Shown piece by piece: positions 24,426-36,289 of a DNA stretch of 64,000 nucleotides. Made by a program: the position numbers and the translations under genes. Every line of letters begins with the position of its first letter. The stretch's first letter is position 1. The DNA lies in contig CM068585.1 in assembly GCA_035048485.1 (NCBI GenBank), positions 50,607,186 to 50,671,185 on the forward strand, in the 5' to 3' direction. The stretch comes from Pteria penguin (taxonomy: Eukaryota; Mollusca; Bivalvia; Pterioida; Pteriidae). The notes below the pieces were generated by a model, which saw only the letters and a list, made by a program, of their open reading frames with translations, had not been told where the DNA came from and did no database searches.

Positions 24426-26098
24426 TGAAGGTCGAATTCGTACATGAAGTCCTCAGCAATTTCCGTAAAGGACGTAGATATATCGCAGATACAGACTATA
24501 AATACAATTCATCTGAAATGGACTATAGCTGTTATGATAGTTTGTTTGTTAGATGTAAATTTACAAATAAGGTGAAGTGCAAAACATATCATTTTGGGTA
24601 TTGAAAATTGTTTGAATTGTTGAAATGAATTACTAAAATAGAATAATTGATATTTAACAGAAGTTACTTTGAAAAGTTAATGATTTTCCTTACTTATTTA
24701 TGTTACATGTATCGTTCTTGTTATAACATATTATATTTGTTGAATAAACCTTGAATTGAGTATCTCATTGGTTTCCTTGTCGACCGAGAGTGCCACATTG
24801 ACCTCATATTTTCACTAAATATGAAAAATTTCGGTGTAATAAAACAACCTTATGAGGTCAACGTTGCAAATTGTTGACCCAATACCTTACACTCGAAGTA
24901 GTCTGACCTGACCAAGACCGCAGGCATAGGGAGTAATTAATTGTATAATATATCAAGTTTAACGAAATTGCCATTCGGAAACCAAGTTATCATCTGGAGA
25001 CCTAAATATATTTTTAGCATCAGTGATCTACATCAGTTTTTGGTTATAAACACAATCCCAAGCAAGCATTCTTCATAAACTGTTACTTTGTGTAGTTTTA
25101 TCAAAATTGGTCTTAACTCAAGCAATTATATGGAATTTAGAAATCTATTTTGGCAACATTGATCAAAATGTCTAACGTTTTGACTTCAAACACAATCTCT
25201 TGCATGAACGCTTTCTAAACGATCAATGTGTGAATTTTCATCAACATTAGCCGATCCTACGTCAAGTAATTATACCCCTTTTCCTGATGTTATATGGCAG
25301 TGTTTGTTCACGCTGATGTATATACAGTGCTGAATTGCATCTATTTTGTCTGTAAGGGTATTCAAGGCGGATGTGGTAAGCCATACAGGATATGTTCACT
25401 CCTCCCGGGCACCTGATCTCACCTCTGAAGTTCAGTGGTCCGTGAATGTGCACTGTGGTACATTATTCTTAAAGTCATCGTCATGTGACACCAGTTAGTT
25501 TCATATTTTACATTCATACGACACAAATCACTTGTGCGTCTAGCTATATTATACGCCATCTAATATGAATGATATCACACACTGTGCGTTTCAAACTAAA
25601 CTCACAGATGAAAATACATCTACAATTTAATTGCATGTTAATGAGCTTAATGATAAGTATTTCATTTCTAGATTCATAGGTAAACACAGACTGTAATATT
25701 CTTACTAGATAGAATTCAAGTTATATACAATTTTTTTTTGGTTCTTTTTGTTTTCGAACTGTAAAAATGTATATTCGGCTGGTTACTTACATCCATTAGA
25801 ATGTAGTTTACTTATCTTGAATTTTTAATTATCAATTATACTGTACATATATGTTTTACAAACAATTTATTTGATAAAATCACCAATTCTTAATTCTATA
25901 CCAAACATTAACTTAGCCATAGCCGTATACTCCAAACCATTGATGTATGTTTTTCCAAATGCTATATCGGTTTAAGGCATCGTATTTTCTGCCCTTGATC
26001 TAACAAATAGTATTGCTTTTTGGTCATTTCACCCAAATATTATTATTTTAGATTCAATACTTATACTTCCTGTTCCTGATATATATTTTTTCAATACA
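24426..26098. other. No gene recognised; repeat remnants
   Basis: 25395-25425 carries CTCCCGGGCACCTGATCTCA, matching the terminal region of the Penelope-like element at 12155-12175, so a decayed copy end lies here on the plus strand. The rest is AT-rich. Confidence 0.5.
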
Positions 26099-26709
26099 TA
26101 CAGATGGGTGCAGTCCTAACATAACATTCACGTTAACGCGAAAAGCAGTCACGAGGACTGCTTTAGCACACGTGCTAGGACTGCTCGACCGGACGCGCGT
26201 GCGCTCCTTGCGTTAACGCGGGAGGAAATTCGCGTTAACGCGATTTATTCCCGCGTGCGCTCAGTCCAGTCGCGCGTTCACATGATTACATTTGTAATTC
26301 TCTGTACAGTGGTACGGATGGAGAAAATAAAAGGAATCTAATCAAATTACCGCAAATGTCGCCATATATACGTGCATTAAATGTGATGTTAAAATGACAC
26401 CCCGCATTAAGGGTTTCATATGTAATATAATAATGGAAATCATCGCGTAGACATGCACTCAGGTATTTATGAAAAACTTCGTCAGTTTGTACTATAAAGA
26501 CTCTAGGAAAATTACATTCTAACTGTATTTTATTTGTTTATTTTTAATTAATAAAATTATGTATCTATTTCTTATTTGTTTATTTATTTATAATTTTCTT
26601 ATGTATTTTTTCTTATTTATGTATTTACAATTGGTTTTTTTAATTTAGCTATCTTTTATAATATATGGATACCATGATTATCATCGTTATTATTCTTTTC
26701 ATTAATTTA

Positions 26710-26745
<36 letters not shown>

Positions 26746-27154
26746 CTAAAATAAGAATAAATTTCATTATATTCAATGTTCGGAAAATGTATCCAATATT
26801 TTTTAAATTCACCCCTTTATTCGTAAGCGTTTTATTTAATTCTAAATAATTATCTACATGCACACAGTAATATGTTTTTATATTTAAATATACAATGTAT
26901 ATATCGATTCTCCTTTAACTCCTTCTCTATATAAGTTGTAAGCAAGCGAACGTGGCTGTCAGACACGTTCACGCGGCAGCCAAGCGCGTGAACGCGGCAG
27001 TCCAGCGCGTTAACGCAGTCTCAAAATTTAGTTCACGAGGAAATCTGCGTTAACGCAAACGCATGTGCTCAGCAGTCCTGAGCGCACGAGGAAAGCAAAC
27101 TTCACGTTAACGCGACGTTAACATAATGTTATGTTAGGACTGCACCTCACTGTA
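26099..27154. mobile_element. Non-autonomous TIR element rich in CGTTAACGCG, copy 1
   Basis: Starts TACAGATGGGTGCAGTCC and ends GGACTGCACCTCACTGTA, giving inverted ends of the form TACAGnnnGGTGCAGTCCTAACATAACAT. Both subterminal regions carry repeated (C)GTTAACG(C) palindromes, GC-rich against the AT-rich interior. No coding capacity. Copies 2 and 3 are at 34596 and 58613. Ends 126 bp from the putative tail exon of family member 2. Superfamily not identified. Confidence 0.85.
26704..26742. repeat. (TTA)n microsatellite
   Basis: Pure ATT/TTA run inside the TIR element copy 1. Confidence 0.93.
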
Positions 27155-27279
27155 TTTCAAAATGTGAAATAATAGCAGCGTTGGTCTTTTGGAAATATTT
27201 AATCTAGTTTGGTGTTGTCGTCGCAAAAACATTCTTTATCCTTGTCCAGTTCTTCATATACACAATCTCCATCTGAACT

Positions 27280-27568
27280 TCATTTCAGCAACGCGTCTAT
27301 TGTTTTCTTACTATTGATACCTTCGTTTTGGTTTTCATCACCATCAATAAATGCGCATTCTTCATTTATTTCCTCGTCTTCATTTTCTTTAGTCCTAGGC
27401 TGTTCCTCTTCTATGCCGTGCTGTGTGAGAGTGTCATTACCCGTATCATGCCCATCCTGTAAATCCAACTCATGGACTTCCCAGTATTTGCTATTGTCTT
27501 CCGTTTGGATTGTTGTCACTCTCAGACAATGTTTTAACTGCCTTGTCTTGCCATGATCCTTTACATCT
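27280..27568 (-). CDS. Putative cytoplasmic-tail exon of family member 2
   Basis: Minus-strand frame that follows TTTCCAACACAG (acceptor at 27570-27569) and runs to TGA at 27280. It encodes about 95 residues that are strongly acidic in the second half (EEEQPRTKENEDEEINEEC). It enters with one base completing a codon, the same phase as the last exon of family member 1, and it lies downstream of member 2 on the same strand. No sequence similarity to member 1's tail is evident, and the exons between 28969 and 27568 were not found. It could belong to an unrelated gene. Confidence 0.35.
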
Positions 27569-28726
27569 CTGTGTTGGAAATATTGAGATCATGAAAATTG
27601 AATAAATATGAAGTAAATGCATAGTGTATGCTCCACAATGTCAGTGTTGCTCAATTGATGAGGTGTATGGTTTATGGCATAGAAGTCCCAGGTTATACTA
27701 CCGCTTTTAACTAGCCGCATCATGAAAATATCAATTATTCCGTATATCATTTACTGTATAATTATTTCTTGCTTTGTATTTACAATACACTTACAATCTC
27801 TTTAAGACAGAGGACGCCAAAGATAATGCTTAGACAACGGAATGGATAAATTTTGCTTTAGACAGATACTCAAATTACTGGCCTTTTAAGACATCCATAA
27901 CAGGTGATAAGAAAATGACAACCAAATCGTTTGTAAGCACTGTAGTTCCTATTAAAATGTTAAGTAAGTATGAGTGCAACAGAAACTTCGTATGTCAGTA
28001 TGCAGCAATGCCGACTCAAAATATTTCAAGATAAAAATACATCCATTTTTTGTTTCAAATCAGTAAACTCGTCAACTGCATACATATCTAAAAAGGTTGA
28101 ATGATTTACTTCATAAACTGTATCTATATTGAAATTATGTTTACTTAACTATCTATTCGTCGATTTTTAGCCGTTAAGAAGTAATAACTGTGTCAGTCTT
28201 GTGCTTAGGTAAGTAAGAAATGTTAGTTCTGTATTAACGGTTACAATGTATTCGCACCCAGTATGGTATGAACATATTATATTAATGTGCATTACGATGT
28301 ACCTTATCAAATTGAATAATATTAATACGAAACATCAATTTACATGTATCTACTTTTGCGCACTGTTTATACAAAAAGTGAAATGTCTATAACAAGAGAC
28401 TAATGACGCTCACTCATCAGTGTGTTGAATATTTTGTTTAAAAAAAAAAGATGGTAAGTATTAGCTCGCAAATAGTCATAATCTCCAACGTATATGTATT
28501 TAAACCAAAGAATGAATTGAAATTGTATCAAAGTAAAAAAAAAAAGGATAAACATTTTTAAGAATGTTAGCATTAACCATTACGTAGATAAGAAAAATTA
28601 AATCAAACACATACTGCACTAAACTGTTATTTTAACGATACCATTAATAGCTAGTCCCCAAATGTCACCCAGTATTAATCCATTTGTCTAAAGATAAGTT
28701 TTACATTTTGAGGTGATGAAAACAAA

Positions 28727-28919
28727 AATTATGATTATTGTATCTTTTTTTTTTCAACTAAAGAAAACTACATATATAAACATTTATATATATATATGTT
28801 TATATATGTAGTTTTCTTTTTTTCATCTAAAGAAAACTACATATATAAACATATATATATATATGTTTATATATGTGGTTTTCTTTAGTTGAAAAAAAAA
28901 GATACAATAATCATAAATT
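28727..28919. repeat. Large nested palindrome (about 193 bp)
   Basis: ATGATTATTGTATC plus poly-T on the left is mirrored by poly-A plus GATACAATAATCAT on the right. Inside are two smaller palindromes of the form GAAAACTACATATATAAACA ... TGTTTATATATGTAGTTTTC. Lies in the 3' part of family member 2, just below its exon 4. Confidence 0.9.
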
Positions 28920-28968
28920 TTATATATATATATGACGTCTGTTGTGTCGAGGGAGGAGATCGACTTAC

Positions 28969-29826
28969 TAACTCCTTTGTCATAGTCTATTCTTGTGGGT
29001 TCACTGCTCTGTTGAAAGTCTGCTGGTGACTGAGGTTCAATCGTGCTTCTTCAATATTCAATAATAACAATGTATTAAAATTCTATTTTGATGTAAAACA
29101 TTGTATGAAAAACGTTTTTGTCGAAAAAGTCTTCACTATACATATCAATGCACATCATTTGCGTGTAAAAAGAGGATATGATCTGATAGTTATCGGATTG
29201 TAGTAATTAAAACAAACAGTGTGTGAGATATGCTAACCTGAGTTCCTGCCTTAGAGGAATGTTCATACAGGAAGGATCTGAAACATCAAAGTTGATTGCA
29301 TTTGTATATCAGTGTTTCGAATATAAGAAAGTATTTTTTTCCCAGTTTTTTGGGCATTTGTAAAGAGGGTTTCAGATATTCAATGGGAGAATAACGTGAT
29401 TAACAAAGAGTTACATTGAAATGAAATATTTGCTGAATAACATTGCTTCAAAATTAACATATCTTGTTGAAGGAAACGCTGAACAAGTCCTGAGTAATAA
29501 AATCCCTCATGAGTACTAAGAGCCTAGAAACAACTAATTCGGTTTAAGATATACACTTGTCGACTTAGACACCATATGTCATTTATCTATGGATTGATAA
29601 TTATATAATGATCAACTTCAGATCATATGGGGTTGACATGTAGTCAAATATGGGCTTAAAATTTAAATCAGAAGACCGTAATGGAAATACAGTTTAAATA
29701 CATTTTATTGATAAATGGATTACAACCAATACAGGTAGGTAGCCCAGAATACAAAGAAATGATAAAAATACATGCATATATTTTAAAACCAAAGTTATAT
29801 AGATACAATTGATAGCGACTAATCTT

Positions 29827-29883
<57 letters not shown>

Positions 29884-30974
29884 GTGATTTTAATACATCT
29901 GTGCCGCAAATTTCTTAATTCAAGTAAATAAATACAATCTTATGCATTACTGAAGTTCACCTAATATATATGAGGATTTACAGAATTTGTGAATCTTACA
30001 TTTGTAGAGTTCATTGGAAACGTATCCCACTGATGGACATCCGTCATTGTGAGGATATTTCTTTTCAACGATAGTAGTATGGCCGTTCTTGTCGAATAAT
30101 GGACAAACTAGTAATATTAGGAAAATATATTAACTCTCATTCCATAGGTTCAAAAGTAAAATATATGCATAACATCGATCTACATTTTGAAACTTTAAAA
30201 TACTTCATTATCCTTAATGAAAACTAAAGCTAACCTAACGGGACAAATACCCCCCCCCCCCCCTCCCCGGAACAAAGTTGAAACATGCACTAATTTATCC
30301 CAAGATGCATTATAGTATAAGTGTAGTGGGTGTTCAAGTTGAAAATTATGAGATATAATCATGAAAACTTATGATTCTGCTATTTGTGCAATCTGACTTT
30401 GACCTTGAAAATATCACCTTAAGTTTAGGTTACAGCATACCATTGGGTCATGGAAAACAATTATGTGAAATATTATCCACATCCAACCCGGCAGTAAGTA
30501 GTTATGGTCTGAACGGTCATTAGTGTGCACTATGACCTTGACGATATGACCTTAATTTAAGGTCATGACATATTCTTGGATCATGGACAATTATTGTATG
30601 AAATATTATTCAGATCCGACAAGGGGATAAAAAAATGTGGCCCGGACAATTTCACAATCGGCCAGACAGACGGACAAATTTTGCTTGCGGGGGTGGGGGG
30701 TTGAGTTGGTGGGTTAATTAAAACAATAATGATAATAAGAGAGAATTGTACTTACATCTTGTCTTATAAACATAGGTCGAGCACAAAATTCCATCTCTTT
30801 ACCATGTACAAAAATCCCACAATGGTATACTAAGTATTCACATAGAAACACAGATTCTCGTCTCTTCCATGAAAGTTCATCCCTCGGACAGGATAAGATA
30901 TGGTCTTTAGTAAGTATAATTACATGTATGATTATTATGTACTGATTATAGGTCAAATAAGTCCAAATGTTCAT
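28969..30974 (-). CDS. Family member 2: Cys-rich ectodomain gene, probable one-base frameshift
   Basis: Exons on the minus strand: 30974-30756 (signal-like MNIWTYLTYNQYIIIIHVII, then CPRDELSW, R and F-x-C, YHC, MEFC; donor GAT|GTAAGT), 30107-30000 (CPLFDKNGHTTIVE ... GCPSVGYVSNELYK; 108 nt), 29277-29238 (YPSCMNI; 40 nt) and 29045-28969 (IEPQSPADFQQSS; donor A|GTAAGT). Exons 2 and 3 match member 3 in length, phase and sequence. Exon 1 is 219 nt and ends in phase 0, while exon 2 needs phase 1; the matching exons of members 1 and 3 are 220 and 223 nt and end in phase 1. One base therefore seems to be missing, and the gene is either a recent pseudogene or the base is a sequence error. The membrane exon was not found. 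Confidence 0.6.
29830..29883. repeat. (AAT)n microsatellite
   Basis: About 18 units of TAA, in an intron of family member 2. Confidence 0.95.
30249..30266. repeat. Poly-C tract
   Basis: Run of C residues broken by one T, in the intron of family member 2. 30340-30660 around it holds short direct reiterations of TATGACCTTnA.GATATGACCTTAA-like sequence, a common invertebrate repeat style. Confidence 0.8.
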
Positions 30975-32000
30975 TTTCAACATGTATTTGACCCCACCGC
31001 TGTTAAATGCAATAAGAGCTTCTCGTATAAGATATCTGTACTCTACTTTTGAAATTGTGTTTCGTTTCCTCAAACAATGCGGAAATTATTGTTAAATAGA
31101 TTGTTTCATTACAGATGTTGCTGGTACGAGTTATAGAGGTAGGAAGTTAACGACATGCGTAGAAGAGGGAATGACAAACATGGAAATGTACTATTAACAA
31201 TTAGATGTATGATAATAAATGCGATTCACTATTAGAGGAAAAATACAACAAAAATGATGCTTATATTTATTGCGTATATTATTTTAAAACATTGTCGAAA
31301 TGGGTACCGATTTACTTTAATACAATATATTAGTATAAAACTACAGTTAAATCCATATTTAATCATATCAAACAGTTTGTAGAAAACTGAAGTGGGAAAA
31401 GTGATATAATATTTATCTAAGGAAAGGGTAACTCCTAGGAAAATCCTAGCCGCAAGTAGTGGCCCTAAATGAATGATAGGGCCACAATTCTTTATGTTGC
31501 GTAAACTTGCATTTTTGATAAACGGAATGGCCGGCACGATTCTACGCATTTCGGCATCAAATGCAGCAAATATCTAACAAATATAAACATAAAGCAAACG
31601 ATCGGCAATGTTAACTTACCCCCGATCTGTCGTCTGAAGACTCTACACACATTTTTTTCGCAACCTGTTTCAAATTTGCCGGTTTCTGTGTCAGCCATTC
31701 GGTCTCGCGAGATCTCGTTAAATGTAACCTAACAAAAAAAAAAAAAAAAAAAAAAAAGGGCGGAGCTGACGAAAAACACGTGGTCATGGGTGCGTGGTCA
31801 TTGTTATTGTTATGTCATTTCTCTGTTTACATTTTATTTACCGGCTAGTTACCGCATTTCTGGTCATTTCAATTTAGTTTTCATCTTCATAAATAACTAG
31901 CCGATGAATGAAATGTAAACAGAGAAATGACATAGAAATAACAATGGCCACGTGTTTTTCTTCAGCTCCGCCTCTTTTTGTGAGGTTTCTGTTAAAGAGA

Positions 32001-32010
32001 TCTCGCGAGA
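32001..32010. promoter_or_regulatory. TCTCGCGAGA promoter-type motif
   Basis: Perfect palindrome TCTCGCGAGA five bases before the right-arm ATG at 32015. The left arm has the same motif at 31705-31714 before its ATG. In animals this decamer is an established core-promoter element of divergent, TATA-less promoters. Confidence 0.55.
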
Positions 32011-32014
32011 CCGA

Positions 32015-32092
32015 ATGGCTGACACAAAAACCGGCAAATTTGAAACAGGTTGGGAAAATATGTGTGTAGAGCCTTCAGACGTCAGATCGGGG
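32015..32092 (+). other. Exon-like first coding segment in foldback right arm
   Basis: ATG to a GGG|GTAAGT donor, 26 codons in phase 0, reading MADTKTGKFETGWENMC and on. The left arm carries the same segment on minus (31698 down to about 31619). No continuation exon was identified, so this may be a captured first exon of a host gene or the 5' end of a transposon gene. Confidence 0.35.
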
Positions 32093-32639
32093 GTAAGTTA
32101 ACATTGCCGATCGTTTGCTTTATGTTTATATATGTTAGATATTTGCTCCATTTGATGTCGAAATGCGTAGAATCGTGCCGGCCATTCCGTTCATCAAAAA
32201 TGCAAGTTTACTCAACGTAAGGAATTGTGGCCCTATCATTCATTTAGGGCCACTACTTGCGGCTAGGAAAATCCATGAAGACTTCATGAAAACTCTTGGA
32301 AAGGAGTCTCTTTCTTGGAGTACTGTTAAAATAACTTGCTGAATGAAGAAGCTGGAGGGAGAACAATAAAGACGATAAACAGAAGGGCGTTCCAAGAAAA
32401 CTACCAAAGACGAAAACCTTTATACTGTTAAAAGTCTCGTTTTGCTAGAAGGGGAAACATCTGTACTCTCTGTGTTTAGCTCACACAGGAGACAGCATAC
32501 GGTTAAGTTATTTGAGTTAATTCTGGTATATCCTTGGATGGATAAAAAGCGATCTATTGTTCGTCTTTAATGGAAACGGATCAAAACCGATGCAGTGGTT
32601 TTATGACAATTTAAATAAAAGATGTAACTGGCTATGCCA

Positions 32640-33180
32640 ATACAAAATTATTCAGGAAGTTTTTAAAGAATATTCTGACAGACATGATCTCTCCGTCCCC
32701 TTGTATATTACAGAAATTTAAACACAAACGACGTTTAATTAATGGCAAAAAATGTTTTGTAGGAAGAAATGACGTACGCCAAATTTATCAATCATACTAT
32801 GACAAGAGATTGATATTCAATGTAAATAATCAAGGAGAAATATTAATAAACACAAAATATTCGATAAAAAAAGTTTCCGAGTTTAATTATAAACTAATAA
32901 AGAATCTCCTCGGTAACAATCTCTCATAATGATAAATGGCTTTATATTTAAGATTATATCTTGTTGCTAAATTCTTAATTGAATGTATTGTACATTACTC
33001 ATTTGCTGCAAGTATTTACAAACAAATGCTGTTCAAACCAGTCTCTCATAACTAAATGTTTTCAGAATGTGAAAAATAAGTGTAATTTTTGTCCACGTGA
33101 TATTAAAAATTCAAAACATCTGATTTGCAATTTTTCAAATGTGGTTAAGACTAAAACAAAAAGAGGAAACTAAAGAAAAT
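32640..33180 (+). pseudogene. Fragment of LINE-type reverse transcriptase C-terminus
   Basis: 32684-32929 reads KCFVGRNDVRQIYQSYYDKR, then IKKVSEFNYKLIKNLLGNN. 32979-33173 reads CFQNVKNKCNFCPRDIKNSK followed by HLICNF. The order FNYKL(I/L)... then a C-x2-C ... H-x3-C knuckle resembles the C-terminus of CR1/jockey-type non-LTR retrotransposon proteins. Frames are broken and no catalytic core is present. Confidence 0.5.
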
Positions 33181-34595
33181 ATGAGACAGCATGTGAAATT
33201 TGAGTTGCTGAAGTATTAGTATTAATAAGATTCAACTGTGTTAACGTCAGATCTAGTGATGCAAGTGTTCTTATCAAAATTACCGGTAAACTAGAAAAAT
33301 CCTTCGTATCCAATATTAATTATGTGAGAGTTAATACTTTCTCCAAAACATCCTAAGACGAACCCATAGTGCAATTTTGAAAACTGTTTCACCTATCGAT
33401 TATTTAATCGAATCACCCAAGAACAAAATATCTATGCTTAAGTCAGCATTCCTAGATGAACCAGTGATGCAAGTTTGGTACTTGTAGCGCCTATATTTTC
33501 TTCATTATTGAATTGCCCCCTAACCATTTAACAGAGTTAGTCAAGCATAAAATGTAGGCCAGATGCATCATCTGATACATGCACTTCAGCCAGCATCCCC
33601 AGATGTCAATATGGTGCGACACGGTTCATGATTACAGTGTTAATTTGTATTTTCTATGCTTTTTTGTATAAAAAATACTGTATCCAGGTGGGCGTGGTAA
33701 TTTCTGATTTTTTGTTTTCTGGCATATGGAACAATTTCTTTGAATCTCTATTTCGCCTGTTCAAAATATAATTCCATAATCTCAATAATCTCCTTTTCTT
33801 TCTAAATGTTACGAAATCATTAACAGAGTTTTATTTCTTACATTACAAAAATAAATTTTATCGAAGTGGAGAGCCCGTAACAAACTCGGATAGCCAGGCG
33901 TAGGCAATGAAAAAATGTATATACGTTGAAAGTAAGAATATAGCCATGCGCATGTTGACAAGAACGTCTTAAAAAGATAGAGCTACATCGGTTCCATGCA
34001 ATATGTCATTATCAAACACATTAGTTATAATAAGTGACGTGCAAGTTTGAATTACTTCCAGCCTGGGGTTACAAAGTTCTAAACCGGATACGATTAACTG
34101 TCAAACGAAGTACTGTCACATGGAGGCAGATATTCACTAATGTCCAACGCTGTTAATAGGAGACAATAGATTTACCAAGGTGTTCAGTGTTGATACAAAT
34201 TATTGATCAACGATATATTTAAAGAATAACCTCACACTGTATTGACACCATTAAAATGAAAATATTTTAACTGAGCATCCGCATCGAAAATTAAGAGTAG
34301 ATTTTTAAATTATTAAATTTTGCAGATATACATACCTAGAAATATTGAAGGGATACATCCATATTCACATTTAACTGTAATGTTTGTGAATTAATTAACC
34401 CAAAAACATGCCAGTATATAGAAACCTTCTTGATCGTATACCAAATTTCTGTAACAATATCCGATGCATTATTCAAACATCATCATGTGTTTAATAAGTA
34501 GTCGTGAAAAGTAAATGACAGGGCTGCTTTTAATGTCTACAAAATTAAAGATTTTTTTTCAGTATCAACCACATATACTCCTGGTACCGGATGCG
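33181..34595. other. No gene recognised
   Basis: 33340-33480 shows a short open stretch (IDYLIESPKNKISMLKSAF) that may be more of the LINE relic. Otherwise AT-rich with nothing recognised. Confidence 0.45.
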
Positions 34596-35005
34596 TACAG
34601 ATGGGTGCAATCCTAACATAACATGCACGTTTACGCGATAAGCAGTAACGAGGATTGCTTTAGCACACTTGCCAGGACTGCTCGACCGGACACGCGTGCG
34701 CTCCTCGTGTCGTTAAAGCGGGAGGAAATTCTCGTTAACGCGATTCCTTCCCGCGTGCGCTCGGTCCAGTCGCACATTCACATGCCTACAATTGTAATTC
34801 TTTCTATGCAGTGGTGCGGATGGAGGAAATAAAATGGATAAAATCAATGCACCGAGAATGGCGCCATATACACGTGTATTAAATGTAATGTTAAATGGCA
34901 CCCCGTATTAAGAGTTTCATATGTAATGTAACCAAGGAAAATTATCCAGTAGACATGCAAAGAGGTTTTATGAACCTTCCGTCTGTTTAAACTGTAGAAA
35001 AGTAG
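34596..35005. mobile_element. TIR element rich in CGTTAACGCG, copy 3 (left half only)
   Basis: Starts TACAGATGGGTGCAATCC and follows copies 1 and 2 through GACTGCTCGACCGGACACGC and GGAGGAAATTCTCGTTAACG, then the AT-rich interior. It loses similarity near 35005. The right terminal half with CTGCACC is absent, so the copy is truncated. Confidence 0.8.
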
Positions 35006-35759
35006 AGGAATTACGGGTCCACTGCGTCAATCGTCTCAGAGTTGGGAGATGTCGATCCGCTATATCTCTTTGCTTTACATCAGAATTTTAGGTGTCTGTA
35101 AATGTCTATGGTAACACGTTGCTTTGGGTATGGCAGTCAGCTTTAAAAATTGGAAAACATTACATGTATATAATTGATACATGTATGAAACAAAAGGAGA
35201 TCTAACTCGATAACATGATAAAATGAAACATTTGTACAAATTATAGGGAATGGTCAAATATATTTGACCTACCTGCCTGTCTTTCCATAATCACAATATT
35301 ATCAAATTGACATACATTCAAAATGTTTAAAATGTTCCAAATTCTGCAAGGAAATTATTATGAGTTGCATCACACAAAAAGCACCTTCATGATGTTATAG
35401 TATTATGTCAGAAAACGCGCTGCGTGACATCCAAATTGCATGACATGAAGAACAATATAGCGTTTCGTACAATGGAGTGACGGATCACGGGTTGAGTTCA
35501 TTGTTTATATTCATGCAAACATGTATACTAGGACGGTTTTCAGGGGAAAGATGGTCTCGGTACCGTTTTTTTTTTTTCTGGGGGATGTATACTGGGGAAA
35601 TACTGTACTAGAACACCAGTATTATAGTAGGTTTGAAACGTAAAAGACGCCTCGTTACTTTCTATTGGTCATTCATAAAGAAATTCTGACAAAGCTGTAT
35701 GAGAAGAATCGCCAAGGACACGCACACAAAATGTTGTTATTTAAAATATGTTAGGCGAC

Positions 35760-36005
35760 ATCAACATAAGTAAACCCTGCTCTCTCCTTCTATAAGTAAA
35801 GCTTAGACTCTTGATCACTAGGAGTCCCGAAAGTCAGAGGGGGGAAGGATCACGACCTTGTCTCCTCTGTAAATGCTTGGACAAGGCCAGTCATATAGTC
35901 CATACCTCCATGTTAGTCAAAATATTTCTATGCGTTGCATCAGGCAGATGAAGTTACTGCACATGTGGTATTATGGTGCAGTGACATAATACGATGATCA
36001 AAACC
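35760..36005 (+). repeat. Penelope-type terminal repeat fused to SINE tail
   Basis: 35760-35905 (GACATCAACATAAG, GGAGTCCCG, GACCTTGTCTCCTCTG, GACAAGGC) is repeated at 36547-36690 beside the second Penelope-like element. It runs into a SINE tail (TGCGTTGCATCAGGCAGATG, 35932-35951) of the 24205 family. Confidence 0.65.
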
Positions 36006-36289
36006 GATGCAAAATAATTCTTAAGAAGTCTCACTACTTTATTGCTAATATAAGTCAATCGAAATGGTAACTAAGCCTAATATAAATAACCGAATAGACT
36101 CAGTAAAGTTTTTACAAAAACAGATGTGGGGAATATGTTTGAGTAGCTTTCAGGAACTATATGTTAAAGAGAAAACAAAAGACATATGACAAAGCTGTAT
36201 GACACAAATCACCAAGGGCCCTCACACATAAAACGACAACAGCAGAATATACACGGAACGACGTTACAAGAATATTCGATTTTGCTGAG

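Larger units (their letters stand above)
31445..32267. mobile_element. Giant foldback (inverted repeat) element with promoter-like arms
   Basis: The left arm starts CCTAGCCGCAAGTAGTGGCC and the right arm ends with its complement. Arms of about 400 bp match throughout, with a centre near 31856-31890 (CGGCTAGTTA / TAACTAGCCG). Each arm contains TCTCGCGAGA, then an ATG reading MADT.TGKFETG, then a GGG|GTAAGT donor-like site, in divergent orientation (left ATG at 31698 on minus, right ATG at 32015 on plus). The arms differ by a few point changes and small indels, and the poly-A at 31734-31757 is only in the left arm. Confidence 0.85.

Noticed and set aside
27209..27556. Ser-rich 115-codon plus-strand frame
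   Set aside because: Antisense shadow of the acidic exon on the minus strand.
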